Below are positions 26,383 through 34,899 of a stretch of DNA of 64,000 nucleotides, piece after piece (the first letter of the stretch is position 1; the number at the start of each line of letters is the position of its first letter). The DNA is from Acidiphilium acidophilum. Its GTDB lineage: Bacteria > Pseudomonadota > Alphaproteobacteria > Acetobacterales > Acetobacteraceae. The stretch is taken from NCBI RefSeq assembly GCF_033842475.1, contig NZ_JAWXYB010000018.1:496001-560000 (forward strand), read 5' to 3'. The position numbers were made by a program, and so were the translations under genes. The notes under the pieces are model-generated. The model was not told the origin of the DNA. It saw only the letters and a program-made list of their open reading frames with translations, and made no database searches.

Positions 26383-27663
26383 TCAATGCGGCTGGCGCCA
26401 GTCGATTTTGGACGTTTCGTGACCCAGTGTAACAGTGCTGTGCCGGGCCGGGGCTTCGGCGACGATCCGGCCGCCGTGGATCACCATGCGTCTCGCGGCC
26501 CGCAGGCGGATCGCTTCGACCGGATCGCCGGCATCGAGCATCACGAGATCGGCCCGGTTGCCGACGGCGAGCCCGTAGCCGTCGAGCCCGATCGCGCGCG
26601 CGGCGTTCACGGTCACGGCATCGAAGCAGGCGCGCATTGCGTCCACCCCGGTCATTTGCGCGACATGCAGCCCCATGCCGGCGACCTCCAGCATGTCGTG
26701 GCTGCCGAGCGGATACCACGGGTCCATCACGCAATCATGGCCGAAGGCGACATTCACCCCGGCTGCCATGAGTTCCGGCACCCGCGTCATGCCCCGGCGC
26801 CTGGGGTAGCTGTCGTGCCGTCCCTGCAGGGTGATGTTGATCAGCGGGTTGGCGATGGCCGAAACCCCGGCCTCGGCGATTAGCGGGATGAGTTTGCTGA
26901 CATAGTAATTGTCCATCGAGTGCATCGAGGTCAGGTGCGAGCCGGCGACCCGGCCCTGCATGCCGTGCCGCACGGTTTCGCTCGCCAGGGTTTCGATGTG
27001 CCGCGAGAGCGGGTCGTCACTTTCGTCGCAATGCATATCCACCATCAGGCCGCGCTCGGCGGCGATCGTCATGAGCTGGCGCACGCTTTCCGCGCCATCG
27101 GCCATGGTGCGTTCGAAATGGGGGATGCCGCCGATCACATCGACGCCCATCGCCAGGGCGCGTTCGAGATTGTCGCGCGAGTTCGGGTATCGCAGGAAGC
27201 CGTCCTGGGGGAAGGCGACCAGCTGGAGGGTGAGGTAGGGCGCCATTTCGGTGCGCAACGCGACCAGCGCCTCGACCGCCAGCAACCGGTCGTCGCAGAT
27301 ATCGACATGCGAGCGGATCGCGCCGATCCCCTGGGCGATCGACCAGGTGCAGAGGCGACGGGCGCGCTGGTGGATCGCCTCGACCGTGAGGCCCGGCTTG
27401 AGTTCGCCCCAGAGCGCGATGCCTTCGAGCAGGGTGCCGCTGCGGTTGAGGCGAGGCAGTCCGAGCGAGAGGGTGGAGTCGAGATGGAGATGGGCATCGA
27501 CGAAGGGCGAGCTGACCAGATCGCCCGCGGCATCGATGATGGTGGCCGCCTCGGCGGCGATGGCGCGTTCGATCGCCACGATGCGGGTTCCGGCAATGCC
27601 GATATCGATGCCGGTCCGGCGATCGGGCAGGGTGGCGTTGCGGATCAGGAGGGTGAGGCTCAT
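26383..27663 (-). CDS. codA: Cytosine deaminase-family amidohydrolase (CodA-like)
   Basis: A 426-residue amidohydrolase. The metal site is complete by pattern: HLHLDS, a mid-protein His in DMHCDESDDP, and GHDCVMDPWYPLG with the catalytic Asp. SGTLLEGIALWGELKP and HVDICD also match E. coli CodA closely. It probably deaminates cytosine or a related pyrimidine or creatinine-like ring in the cytosol; the exact substrate cannot be fixed because CodA relatives vary. The ATG at 27663 overlaps the pdxH stop by 4 bases, so the two genes are coupled. Confidence 0.8.
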   Translation of the reverse strand: MSLTLLIRNATLPDRRTGIDIGIAGTRIVAIERAIAAEAATIIDAAGDLVSSPFVDAHLHLDSTLSLGLPRLNRSGTLLEGIALWGELKPGLTVEAIHQRARRLCTWSIAQGIGAIRSHVDICDDRLLAVEALVALRTEMAPYLTLQLVAFPQDGFLRYPNSRDNLERALAMGVDVIGGIPHFERTMADGAESVRQLMTIAAERGLMVDMHCDESDDPLSRHIETLASETVRHGMQGRVAGSHLTSMHSMDNYYVSKLIPLIAEAGVSAIANPLINITLQGRHDSYPRRRGMTRVPELMAAGVNVAFGHDCVMDPWYPLGSHDMLEVAGMGLHVAQMTGVDAMRACFDAVTVNAARAIGLDGYGLAVGNRADLVMLDAGDPVEAIRLRAARRMVIHGGRIVAEAPARHSTVTLGHETSKIDWRQPH

Positions 27664-28259
27664 GGGTAGAGCCTCGTTGCGGTCCATTCAGTGCCAATCC
27701 TTGTGCCGGTGCGGGTGAACCGGGCGCGGTCGTGCAGGCGGTATTCGCGGTCCTCCCAGAACTCGATGGCGGTGGGGGTGACCTGCCAGCCGGACCAGTG
27801 GGGCGGGCGCGGCACATCGCCTTCGGCGTAGCGCGCGGTGGCGGCAGCGAGGCGTTGTTCGAGCAAAGCGCGGTCGGGCAGGGGGCGGGACTGGTCGGAG
27901 GCCCACGCACCAATTCGTGATGGACGGGGGCGGGTCTGGAAATAGGCGTCCGCCTCGGCATCGCCGACCTGTGCGGCGGTGCCTTCGATGCGGATCTGGC
28001 GGCGGCGGGATTTCCAGTGAAACAGCAGGGCGACATGGGGATTGGCCGCGATCTCGCCGGATTTGCGGCTTTCGAGATTGGTGTAGAACACGAAACCGTT
28101 GCGATCCCAGGACTTCAGGAGCACGATCCGGGCGGAGGGGTGGCCCGCCGGGGTGGAGGTTGCCACGGTCATGGCGTTGGGATCGTTCGGCTCGGTGGCT
28201 TCGGCATCCGCCATCCAGATGGCGAATATATCGAACGGATTGGCAGTGATATCGATCAT
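27660..28259 (-). CDS. pdxH: Pyridoxamine 5'-phosphate oxidase
   Basis: A 199-residue FMN-dependent enzyme that oxidises pyridoxine or pyridoxamine phosphate to PLP, the cofactor of aminotransferases such as the one at 55046-56200. Family segments are PSARIVLLKSWDRNGFVFYT, NLESRKSGEIAANPHVALLF, RQIRIEG and the C-terminal TRLYP. The ATG at 28259 gives the normal length; earlier codons in the frame read into the fabI promoter region. The gene is divergent from fabI and coupled to the codA-like gene. Confidence 0.93.
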   Translation of the reverse strand: MIDITANPFDIFAIWMADAEATEPNDPNAMTVATSTPAGHPSARIVLLKSWDRNGFVFYTNLESRKSGEIAANPHVALLFHWKSRRRQIRIEGTAAQVGDAEADAYFQTRPRPSRIGAWASDQSRPLPDRALLEQRLAAATARYAEGDVPRPPHWSGWQVTPTAIEFWEDREYRLHDRARFTRTGTRIGTEWTATRLYP

Positions 28260-28358
28260 CGGTTGCTCTCTGGTTCGGCTCACCATACTTGATAGGTCAT
28301 GCCGCCTTGTGCCACCACCCCGTGGCGCGGCGCGTGCCGTGATCCGATTGGAGCGTTT

Positions 28359-29198
28359 ATGATGCAGGAATCCGTTCAGACCCTTCCATTGACCGGTAAT
28401 CTGATGCGCGGCAGGCGCGGGGTGATCATGGGTGTGGCGAACAACCGCTCGATCGCCTGGGCGATCGCGCAGGCGGTGGCGGCGCAGGGCGGCGAACTCG
28501 CGTTCACCTATCAGGGCGAGGCGCTGGAGAAGCGCATCCGCCCGCTGGCGGAATCGGTCGAATCCGACCTCGTGATCCCGTGCGACGTGACGGACGATGC
28601 GGCGCTCGATACCGCGTTCGATGCGATCGGGGCGCGGTGGGGCGAGATCGATTTTTTGGTCCACGCGATCGGGTTCGCCGACAAGCAGTATCTGCGCGGG
28701 CGCTACGCCGATACGCCGCGCGAGGCGTTTTTACAGGCGATGGATATTTCCTGCTATTCGTTCACTGCGGCGGCCCAGCGGGCCGGGGCGATGATGAAGC
28801 ATGGTGGCTCGATGGTGACGCTGACCTATCTCGGGGCCGAGCGGGTGACGCCGCATTACAACGTGATGGGTGTGGCCAAGGCCGCGCTGGAATCCTCGGT
28901 GCGCTATCTGGCCGCCGATTTCGGGGCGAGCGCGATCCGGGTGAACGGGATATCGGCCGGGCCGATCAAGACGCTGGCGGCCTCCGGGATCGGCGATTTC
29001 AGCTACATTCTGAAATGGAACCAGTATAATTCGCCGCTGGAGCGCAATGTCGGGCTTGAGGAGGTCGGCGCGTCGGGCTTGTATCTGCTGTCCGATCTGT
29101 CACGCGGGGTGACCGGCGAGATCCATCATGTGGATTGCGGCTACCACATCGTGGGGATGAAGAATCCGAGCGCGCCGGATATCAGCGCGGTGGATTGA
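28359..29198 (+). CDS. fabI: Enoyl-[acyl-carrier-protein] reductase (NADH)
   Basis: Final reductive step of fatty-acid elongation, cytosolic. The 279-residue protein shows the FabI nucleotide-binding start RRGVIMGVANNRSIAWAIA and the Tyr-x6-Lys active site in HYNVMGVAKAALESS, with an additional Tyr in LTYLGAERV. The C-terminus has LSRGVTGEIHHVDCGYH. GGAG lies 5-8 bases before two adjacent in-frame ATGs (28359 and 28362). It stands alone, divergent from pdxH. Confidence 0.96.
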   Translation: MMQESVQTLPLTGNLMRGRRGVIMGVANNRSIAWAIAQAVAAQGGELAFTYQGEALEKRIRPLAESVESDLVIPCDVTDDAALDTAFDAIGARWGEIDFLVHAIGFADKQYLRGRYADTPREAFLQAMDISCYSFTAAAQRAGAMMKHGGSMVTLTYLGAERVTPHYNVMGVAKAALESSVRYLAADFGASAIRVNGISAGPIKTLAASGIGDFSYILKWNQYNSPLERNVGLEEVGASGLYLLSDLSRGVTGEIHHVDCGYHIVGMKNPSAPDISAVD

Positions 29199-29214
29199 GG
29201 CGCGAGGTCCGTCG

Positions 29215-29418
29215 CTACTTCTTCGGGGCGATCGGCTGGTTGCCGCGCTCGATCAGGCGCTTGAGCAAGCCGGGTTTTTTGACGATATCGGGTTTGGGCG
29301 GGGCGGCTTTCAGCTCGGCCTTCGCCTTGTCCTTGAGCCATTGATCGAGGCTCTTGTTCGCCTTGGCGGCGCGTTTGCGTTCGTATTCGAGCTGGGCATC
29401 GGTCATTTTGCGGGTCAT
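29215..29418 (-). CDS. Small basic conserved protein of unknown function
   Basis: About 67 residues, highly charged, with a helical Lys/Ala-rich middle (KRAAKANKSLDQWLKDK) and a basic C-terminus (GLLKRLIERGNQPIAPKK). I do not recognise a named family. The start at 29418 is the second of two possible ATGs; the longer form would begin at 29463. It is convergent with fabI (16 bases between stops). Confidence 0.5.
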   Translation of the reverse strand: MTRKMTDAQLEYERKRAAKANKSLDQWLKDKAKAELKAAPPKPDIVKKPGLLKRLIERGNQPIAPKK

Positions 29419-29483
29419 GGACCGCCTGTGCCAGAGCGGATCGCGGGATTCAAGGGGCGGCATCGTAGCGCCGCAAGGGCGTA

Positions 29484-30251
29484 TCAGGATGCGGCGCCGT
29501 AGCGCCGCAATAGGGCGCGTTCGAACCAGCCGAGCGCCGCGTAGATCAGGATTCCGGCGATGGCGAGCAGGGTGAGGGCGGCGAACATGCGAGGGATTTC
29601 GAGCCGGTAGCCGGCTTCGAGGATGCGCCCGGCGAGACCGGAGGCGAAACCGCCGGAACTCGCGACGAATTCGGCGACCACGGCTCCGACCAGAGCGAGG
29701 GTGCCGGCGATCCGCAGACCGGCAAGGAAATAGGGCAGGGCGGCGGGCAGGCGGAGCAGGAACAGGGTCTGGCTGCGGCTGGCCCCGTTGAGGCGGAACA
29801 GATCGGCGAGTTCGGGCGGGGTCGCGGCAAGGCCGGCGGCAGTGTTCGAGAGCACCGGGAAGAAAGCGACGATGGTGGCGCAGACCACGAGGGCGGCGAA
29901 TTGCTGATCGACCCAGATGATGATCAGCGGTGCGATGGCGACCACCGGGGTGACCTGCAGCACCACCGCCCAGGGCTGGATCGCGGCGCGGGCGAGGCGG
30001 CTTGCCGCCATGGCGAGGGCGAGGATCATGCCGAGGCTGGCGGCGGCGAGCAGGGCGGCGGCGGTGATGCCGATGGTCGAGAGCAGCGAGATCAGCAGGG
30101 AGAGCCGGTCTGACCAGAAGGCGGCGACGATCGCGATCGGGCCGGGCAGGACGTAGGACGGGACGTGCAGAAGGCTGACCGCGCCCTGCCAGAGCAGGAG
30201 TCCGAGCAGGCCGAAGGCGATCGGGGCGGCGCGTTCGAGGCTTGGGTTCAT
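29484..30251 (-). CDS. ABC transporter permease (SsuC/TauC/NrtB-type)
   Basis: A 255-residue inner-membrane permease with about six helices. The EAA-like cytoplasmic loop is visible in DLFRLNGASRSQTLFLLRLPAALPYFLAGL. It belongs with the overlapping ATPase and the NMT1-type binding protein to one importer. Its ATG overlaps the ATPase stop by 4 bases. Substrates of this class include nitrate, sulfonates, taurine, riboflavin and pyrimidine precursors, and cannot be fixed here. Confidence 0.9.
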   Translation of the reverse strand: MNPSLERAAPIAFGLLGLLLWQGAVSLLHVPSYVLPGPIAIVAAFWSDRLSLLISLLSTIGITAAALLAAASLGMILALAMAASRLARAAIQPWAVVLQVTPVVAIAPLIIIWVDQQFAALVVCATIVAFFPVLSNTAAGLAATPPELADLFRLNGASRSQTLFLLRLPAALPYFLAGLRIAGTLALVGAVVAEFVASSGGFASGLAGRILEAGYRLEIPRMFAALTLLAIAGILIYAALGWFERALLRRYGAAS

Positions 30252-30985
30252 GGCATCACCGCGCGGAGGGTTTCGGTGACCTGCGTGGTCAGGGCAGCAT
30301 AGGCGGGGTCGATCCGGCGATCGGCGGCTTCCGGCAGGGCGCAGGTGATTTCGGCGGCGATCCGGCCGGGGCGGGGGGTCATGATCAGGATGCGCGAGGC
30401 GAGGTAGGCGGCTTCGTAGATCGAGTGGGTGACGAACACCACCGTGGTGCGGGCCTCGCGCCAGAGGGCGTGAAGATCGTCCTGCAGGCGGTGACGGGTG
30501 AATTCGTCGAGGGCGGCGAAGGGTTCGTCCATCAGCAGCAGTTTCGGCCGGGAAACCAGGGCGCGGGCGATCGAGACACGCATCCGCATCCCCCCGGACA
30601 AGGCGGCGGGCCTCGCCTGTTCGAATCCGGCGAGGCCGAGGCGGGCGAGTGTTTCGCGGATCAGGGGGCGTGCGGCTTCGAGGCTGGTTCCGGCGAGGCG
30701 GAGCGGGAGATGGACGTTCTGTTCGGTGGTCGCCCACGGCAGGAGGGTCGCGTCCTGAAAGACGAAGCCGATATCGCCGGGGCCGGGCTTGGTGCCGTGG
30801 TCCCAGGCCAGTGTGCCGGTATCGGGGGTGTCGAGGCCGGCGAGCAGGCGGAGCAGGGTGGATTTACCGCAACCGGAGGGGCCGAGCAGGACGACGAATT
30901 CGCCGGCGCCGATCGTCATGGTGATGTCTTCGAGAGCGACGGTGCCGTTGTCGAAACGCCGTCCGGCACCGTTCAGGCTGAGCAT
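30248..30985 (-). CDS. ABC transporter ATP-binding protein (SsuB/TauB-type)
   Basis: A 245-residue nucleotide-binding subunit. Walker A is GPSGCGKST, the Q-loop is GFVFQDATLLPWAT, the signature is LSGGMRMRVSIARAL, Walker B is LLLMDEPFAALD, and the switch His is in VTHSIYEAA. The start at 30985 begins MLSLNGAGRRF and lies just after the binding-protein stop. It energises the importer encoded with the neighbours on both sides. Confidence 0.95.
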   Translation of the reverse strand: MLSLNGAGRRFDNGTVALEDITMTIGAGEFVVLLGPSGCGKSTLLRLLAGLDTPDTGTLAWDHGTKPGPGDIGFVFQDATLLPWATTEQNVHLPLRLAGTSLEAARPLIRETLARLGLAGFEQARPAALSGGMRMRVSIARALVSRPKLLLMDEPFAALDEFTRHRLQDDLHALWREARTTVVFVTHSIYEAAYLASRILIMTPRPGRIAAEITCALPEAADRRIDPAYAALTTQVTETLRAVMP

Positions 30986-30986
30986 G

Positions 30987-31997
30987 TCAGGGTTTGGCGG
31001 CGCCCTTGTGATCGACGAATTGCAATGTGTACGCGGCCTTGTAGTCGAAATGGGCGGGGTACATGCCGGCATCGCGCATCTGGTCGTAGAAGCCTTTCCA
31101 GCGCGCGTTGGTCATGGCGCCGATGCCGAGGGTTTTGGTGTCGCCCGATTCGACGATGCCGTCTTTTTTGAGGGTGTCGTAGCCGTATTTCAGGAGCGGC
31201 ATCGTCATGTCCGGATTGGCTTTGCGGATCAGGGCGAAGGCGGGGGCGGGGTTGCCGTCGAGATAGGATTTCCAGCCGGCAGCAGAAGCGGCGATGAAGC
31301 GCTGGACCAGAGACGGGTCGGAGGCCACGAGTTTTTTCGAGGTCGCGACGAGTTGGGCGTAGCCGTCGAACCCGGCCTTGTCGAGGCGCAGGACCACCGG
31401 GTAGTGGCCGGTCTTCTGTTTCACCAGAAACGGCTCGGAGGTCAGGAAGCCCTGCACCGCTAGGTTCTTGTTGGTGAAGAACGGGGCGAGGTTGAAATCG
31501 TAGGGGCGGAGCTGGCTGTCGCTGTAGTGGTATTTATGGGCGAGGAACAGCCACCAACTTGCCCGTGTATCGGACGAGACCGCGATGGGCTTGCCCTTGA
31601 GGGCGGCGAAACTGGTCTCGCCGGTGCTGCGATGGGCGAGCAGGATGTCGGGGTCTTTCTGGAACATTGCGGCGACCGCGATGAAGGGGATGTGTTCCTT
31701 GACGAAATTGAACGCGAGAAACCCGTTCGAGGTGATGTCGAAATTCAGTTTGCCGGCGAGCAGGAGCTGGGCGTTGTTGACCTCGGGCCCGCCCTCGCGG
31801 ATGGTGACATTGAGCCCGTATTTTTTGTAGATGCCGGTTGCGACCGCCTGATAATAGCCGCCGTATTCGGCCTCGGCGACCCAGTCGAGCCCGAAGGTGA
31901 CTTTCTGGAGTTTCGGCGCGGCATGGGCGATCGGCAGGGTTGCGAGCAATCCGGCGAGGGCGGCGGCGAAGGCAGGGATGGAGCGGATCACGCGCAT
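30987..31997 (-). CDS. ABC transporter substrate-binding protein, NMT1/THI5-like
   Basis: A 336-residue periplasmic binding protein with a signal peptide ending in PIAHA. The mature N-terminus KVTFGLDWVAEAEYGGYYQA and the GPEVNNAQLLLAGKLNFDI segment are typical of the NMT1/SsuA-like fold that binds thiamine-pyrimidine precursors, riboflavin, sulfonates or nitrate. The nearby codA-like and pdxH genes suggest a pyrimidine or vitamin-related ligand, but this is weak context. It is the first gene of the importer operon, divergent from the DUF1491 gene. Confidence 0.88.
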   Translation of the reverse strand: MRVIRSIPAFAAALAGLLATLPIAHAAPKLQKVTFGLDWVAEAEYGGYYQAVATGIYKKYGLNVTIREGGPEVNNAQLLLAGKLNFDITSNGFLAFNFVKEHIPFIAVAAMFQKDPDILLAHRSTGETSFAALKGKPIAVSSDTRASWWLFLAHKYHYSDSQLRPYDFNLAPFFTNKNLAVQGFLTSEPFLVKQKTGHYPVVLRLDKAGFDGYAQLVATSKKLVASDPSLVQRFIAASAAGWKSYLDGNPAPAFALIRKANPDMTMPLLKYGYDTLKKDGIVESGDTKTLGIGAMTNARWKGFYDQMRDAGMYPAHFDYKAAYTLQFVDHKGAAKP

Positions 31998-32065
31998 GAA
32001 ATTTTCCCCATGTTCAGGACATCATTATGGACAGAGTTTGTCCCGTGCGTCGATAGGTCAAGTGC

Positions 32066-32401
32066 GTGAGTGAGGCGCGGGTCAAGGCGGGGATCTGGGT
32101 GCAGGCGGCGCTGCGGATGGGTGGGGCGGATGGGCGGCCCGGCATGGTGATCCATCGCGGCGATGCCGATGCCGGGGGGGTGCTGGTGCTGTTGCGCGGG
32201 CGGATGGGCATTGTGGCGCTCAGCCAGACCCGTGACGGGGCGGGGCAGCCGGCGTGGTTGCGTGCGACCGGGCCCGATCCGGTCGATGAGGCGCGGGCCG
32301 ATGAATATGTCGGCAAGCAGCGCCGCTTCGATCCCGATTTATGGGTGATCGAATTCGAAGCGCCGGATTATCTGCCGCCGTTCGAAGCGAAGCTGTTGTA
32401 G
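32066..32401 (+). CDS. DUF1491 family protein
   Basis: A 111-residue protein with the DUF1491 pattern as I remember it from Alphaproteobacteria: KAGIWVQAALRM at the N-terminus, a central GDADAGGVLVLLRG, and a C-terminal DEYVGKQRRFDPDLWVIEFE. Function is unknown. The start is a GTG, with no strong ribosome-binding site. The 133 bases after it contain no gene or clear hairpin. Confidence 0.75.
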   Translation: MSEARVKAGIWVQAALRMGGADGRPGMVIHRGDADAGGVLVLLRGRMGIVALSQTRDGAGQPAWLRATGPDPVDEARADEYVGKQRRFDPDLWVIEFEAPDYLPPFEAKLL

Positions 32402-32534
32402 GAGGGCCCAGAGCCGAGCCGACCCGAGCCGATGCGTTCGGGCGGAGGCTGCGTCCCGGTTGGTCCGGCTTGTCGCTATGGGCTGGCGCGCTTAGGACGA
32501 CAGCGTCCCCACCCAGACCGATGGATGCTCAACC

Positions 32535-33377
32535 ATGGCACTCAGCAGTTATTATGCGCCGCACGGCGGATTATCGCCCCAGACTGATCTCTTGACCGGG
32601 CGCGCAGTATTCACGACGGCGTATGCAGTCATTCCGAAGGGGGTGATGCAGGATATCGTGACGAGCGCCCTGCCGTTCTGGGATCGGGCGCGGGTCTGGA
32701 TCATCGCGCGGCCTTTGAGCGGGTTCGCCGAGACGTTCGCGCAATACATCGTCGAACTCGCGCCCGGCGGCGGCAGCGACCGGCCCGAACCGGATGACGG
32801 GGCGGAAGCCGCCTTGTTCGTCGTCGAAGGCTGTATCGCCGTCACCGTCGCGGGGCGGACCGAGGTTTTGCAGCCGGGCGCCTTTGCCTTCCTGCCGCCG
32901 TCCAGCGGATGGACCGTGCGGAATACGAGTGGGGACAAGGCGGTGTTTCACTGGATCCGGAAGGATTACGACAAGGTCGAGGGGCTCGACGCACCGCCGG
33001 TCTTGTTTGCCGATGAGCGCATGATCGCGCCGACCCCGATGCCCGGCACCGAGGGGCGCTGGGCGACGACGCGGTTCGTCGATCCGGCGGATCTGCGCCA
33101 CGACATGCATGTGACGATCGTGACCCTGCAGCCCGGTGCGGTCATTCCGTTCGCCGAGACCCATGTGATGGAGCACGGGTTGTATGTACTCGAAGGCAAG
33201 GCGGTCTATCGGCTCAATCAGGACTGGGTCGAGGTCGAGGCCGGGGATTTCATGTGGCTGCGCGCCTTCTGCCCCCAGGCCTGCTATGCGGGCGGGCCGG
33301 GTAATTTCCGTTATCTGCTCTACAAGGATGTCAACCGGCATCCGAAGCTGGGCGGCCCGTTCGGCTCAAGGCCGTGA
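32535..33377 (+). CDS. allE: (S)-ureidoglycine aminohydrolase
   Basis: Hydrolyses ureidoglycine to ureidoglycolate and ammonia in allantoin breakdown. The 280-residue protein is a bicupin: an N-terminal cupin around LFVVEGCIAVTVAG and a C-terminal metal-binding cupin around ETHVMEHGLYVLEGKAVYRL, with Glu/His ligands in the E-x-H-x3-E-H pattern. It begins ALSSYYAPHGGLSPQTDLL, close to E. coli AllE. The stop overlaps the allA start (GTGA), so the two steps are co-translated. Confidence 0.92.
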   Translation: MALSSYYAPHGGLSPQTDLLTGRAVFTTAYAVIPKGVMQDIVTSALPFWDRARVWIIARPLSGFAETFAQYIVELAPGGGSDRPEPDDGAEAALFVVEGCIAVTVAGRTEVLQPGAFAFLPPSSGWTVRNTSGDKAVFHWIRKDYDKVEGLDAPPVLFADERMIAPTPMPGTEGRWATTRFVDPADLRHDMHVTIVTLQPGAVIPFAETHVMEHGLYVLEGKAVYRLNQDWVEVEAGDFMWLRAFCPQACYAGGPGNFRYLLYKDVNRHPKLGGPFGSRP

Positions 33378-33880
33378 GCCGGATTGTCGCGCGCCCGCTG
33401 ACGCGCGAGGGGTTCGCCCCGTTCGGCGAGGTGATCGATCCTGCGGGCGCGGCGCATTACCTGATCAATGGTGGCCAGTGCGAGCGGTATCATGCACTCG
33501 CGACCGCGGAGGCGATCGGGCCGGAGGCGCGGGTGGTGATTTCGGTGGCACGGTCCCAACCTTATGCGCTGCCGCTGGCGCTGGGGATGGTCGAGCGGCA
33601 TCCGCTGGGCAGTCAGGCTTTCATTCCGCTCTCGCCCCGGCCATTTCTCGTTGTGGTCTGTCATGACGGGGCGGCGGGGCCGGCGATGCCGCAGGCTTTC
33701 ATTACCGCGCCGGGTCAGGGGATCAATTATCGGCGGAATACGTGGCACGGGGTGTTGACGCCGGTTGGGGCGGTGCAGGATTTCATTATCGTGGATCGCG
33801 GCGGTGCGGGCATCAATCTCGAAGAGTTTCATTTTCCGCAATCCTATGAGATCGATCTGCCGTCGGATTTCGCGGGGTAG
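33374..33880 (+). CDS. allA: Ureidoglycolate lyase
   Basis: Splits ureidoglycolate into glyoxylate and urea; the glyoxylate can enter the gcl pathway encoded at 45841-50653. The 168-residue protein has the AllA signatures PFGEVID, the MVERHPLGSQAFIPL metal/substrate region, and GINYRRNTWHG. The start is GTG at 33374, overlapping the allE stop. It is followed, after a short repeat, by a LysR regulator gene on the same strand. Confidence 0.93.
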   Translation: MSRIVARPLTREGFAPFGEVIDPAGAAHYLINGGQCERYHALATAEAIGPEARVVISVARSQPYALPLALGMVERHPLGSQAFIPLSPRPFLVVVCHDGAAGPAMPQAFITAPGQGINYRRNTWHGVLTPVGAVQDFIIVDRGGAGINLEEFHFPQSYEIDLPSDFAG

Positions 33881-33899
33881 CAGCAGCGCTGCCGGTTGT

Positions 33900-33955
33900 G
33901 CGCCTGGCGCCCCGCCTTTCGCGCTTGGCGCCCCATCTTTCGCGCTTGGCGCAAG
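33900..33955 (+). repeat. 21-bp tandem repeat, about 2.7 copies
   Basis: Copies begin at 33900, 33921 and 33942. The second reads gcgcttggcgccccatctttc (split here as gcgcttggcg / ccccatctttc), the first differs at two positions, and the third is partial. It lies between allA and the LysR gene, where it could affect regulator expression; slippage origin is equally possible. Confidence 0.75.
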
Positions 33956-33980
33956 GGCATGAAGCCGGTATCGGTTGGCG

Positions 33981-34889
33981 ATGGCGGCGTATCGCGATCC
34001 GATCGATATCTATCTGCTGCGCGTCCTGCATACGTTGCTGGTCGAGGGCAGCGTCACGCGCACGGCGGTGCGGCTCAACCAGTCCCAACCCGCGATCAGC
34101 GCGGCGCTGAAGCGGCTGCGGGCGATCATCGGCGATCCGCTGCTGGTGCGGGGGCGGAACGGCATGGTGCCGACCGAGCGGGGGGCGGCGCTGCTGGAGC
34201 CGACCATGATCGCCCTGCGGGAGATCAGCCGGATCGCCCTGCAACAGGCGGCGTTCGATCCGGAGGTGTCGATCCGGCGGTTTCGGGTCGGCTCGCCGGA
34301 TTACCTGAATATCCTGTTCGTGCCGCGACTGGTCGAACGGTTCCGGCGGCTGGCACCCAATGCGGGGCTCGAATTATATCCGCTCTCGGCGGAGTTGAAT
34401 TTCGAGACCGCGCTGGAGGAGGGGCAGTTCGACCTCGTGATCGGCAACTGGCCGGACGTGCCGGCGCGGTTGCAGCGGCGGGATCTGTTTACCGACAATG
34501 TGGTCTGCCTCGTCGCCAAGACCCACCGGCTGGCCGGGCGATCGATCAGCGAAGCCGACTATCTGGGGGCCGCGCATGTCGCGCCGACGCCCTATTCGTC
34601 GATGCAGCGCGGGCCGATCGAAGCCTATCTGGCGCGCGCGCGGCTCAAGCGCGAGGTTGCGGTGATGGTGCCCTATTTCAGCCTCGCGCCGTCGCTGTTG
34701 CTCAGGACCGACCTGATGTTCACCACGACCCGGCGGTTCGCGGCCTATCATGCGCGGATCCTGCCGCTCGACATCCTGGAATCACCGATCGCGTTTCCGC
34801 CGGTGCAGTATTATGTGCTGTGGCATGCGCGGTCGCATCTGTCCGACGAGGTGCAGTGGCTGATCGGGCTGATCGCGGATGCGATGTAG
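33981..34889 (+). CDS. LysR-family transcriptional regulator
   Basis: A 302-residue regulator. The N-terminal helix-turn-helix covers LLVEGSVTRTAVRLNQSQPAISAALKRL, and the remainder is a substrate-binding-like effector domain. It has the NodD/NahR-like features RVGSPDYLNILFVPRLV and SPIAFPPVQYYVLWHARSH. The ATG at 33981 is preferred to a TTG six bases earlier. Flanked by allA and puuE inside the purine-breakdown block, it is the only regulator gene there and so the best candidate controller of that block. The effector is unknown. Confidence 0.88.
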   Translation: MAAYRDPIDIYLLRVLHTLLVEGSVTRTAVRLNQSQPAISAALKRLRAIIGDPLLVRGRNGMVPTERGAALLEPTMIALREISRIALQQAAFDPEVSIRRFRVGSPDYLNILFVPRLVERFRRLAPNAGLELYPLSAELNFETALEEGQFDLVIGNWPDVPARLQRRDLFTDNVVCLVAKTHRLAGRSISEADYLGAAHVAPTPYSSMQRGPIEAYLARARLKREVAVMVPYFSLAPSLLLRTDLMFTTTRRFAAYHARILPLDILESPIAFPPVQYYVLWHARSHLSDEVQWLIGLIADAM

Positions 34890-34899
34890 CGGCGCGGTT

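Noticed and set aside
31998-32065. Thiamine or flavin riboswitch upstream of the NMT1-like binding protein
   Set aside because: The gap is only 68 bases and shows none of the conserved riboswitch core elements.
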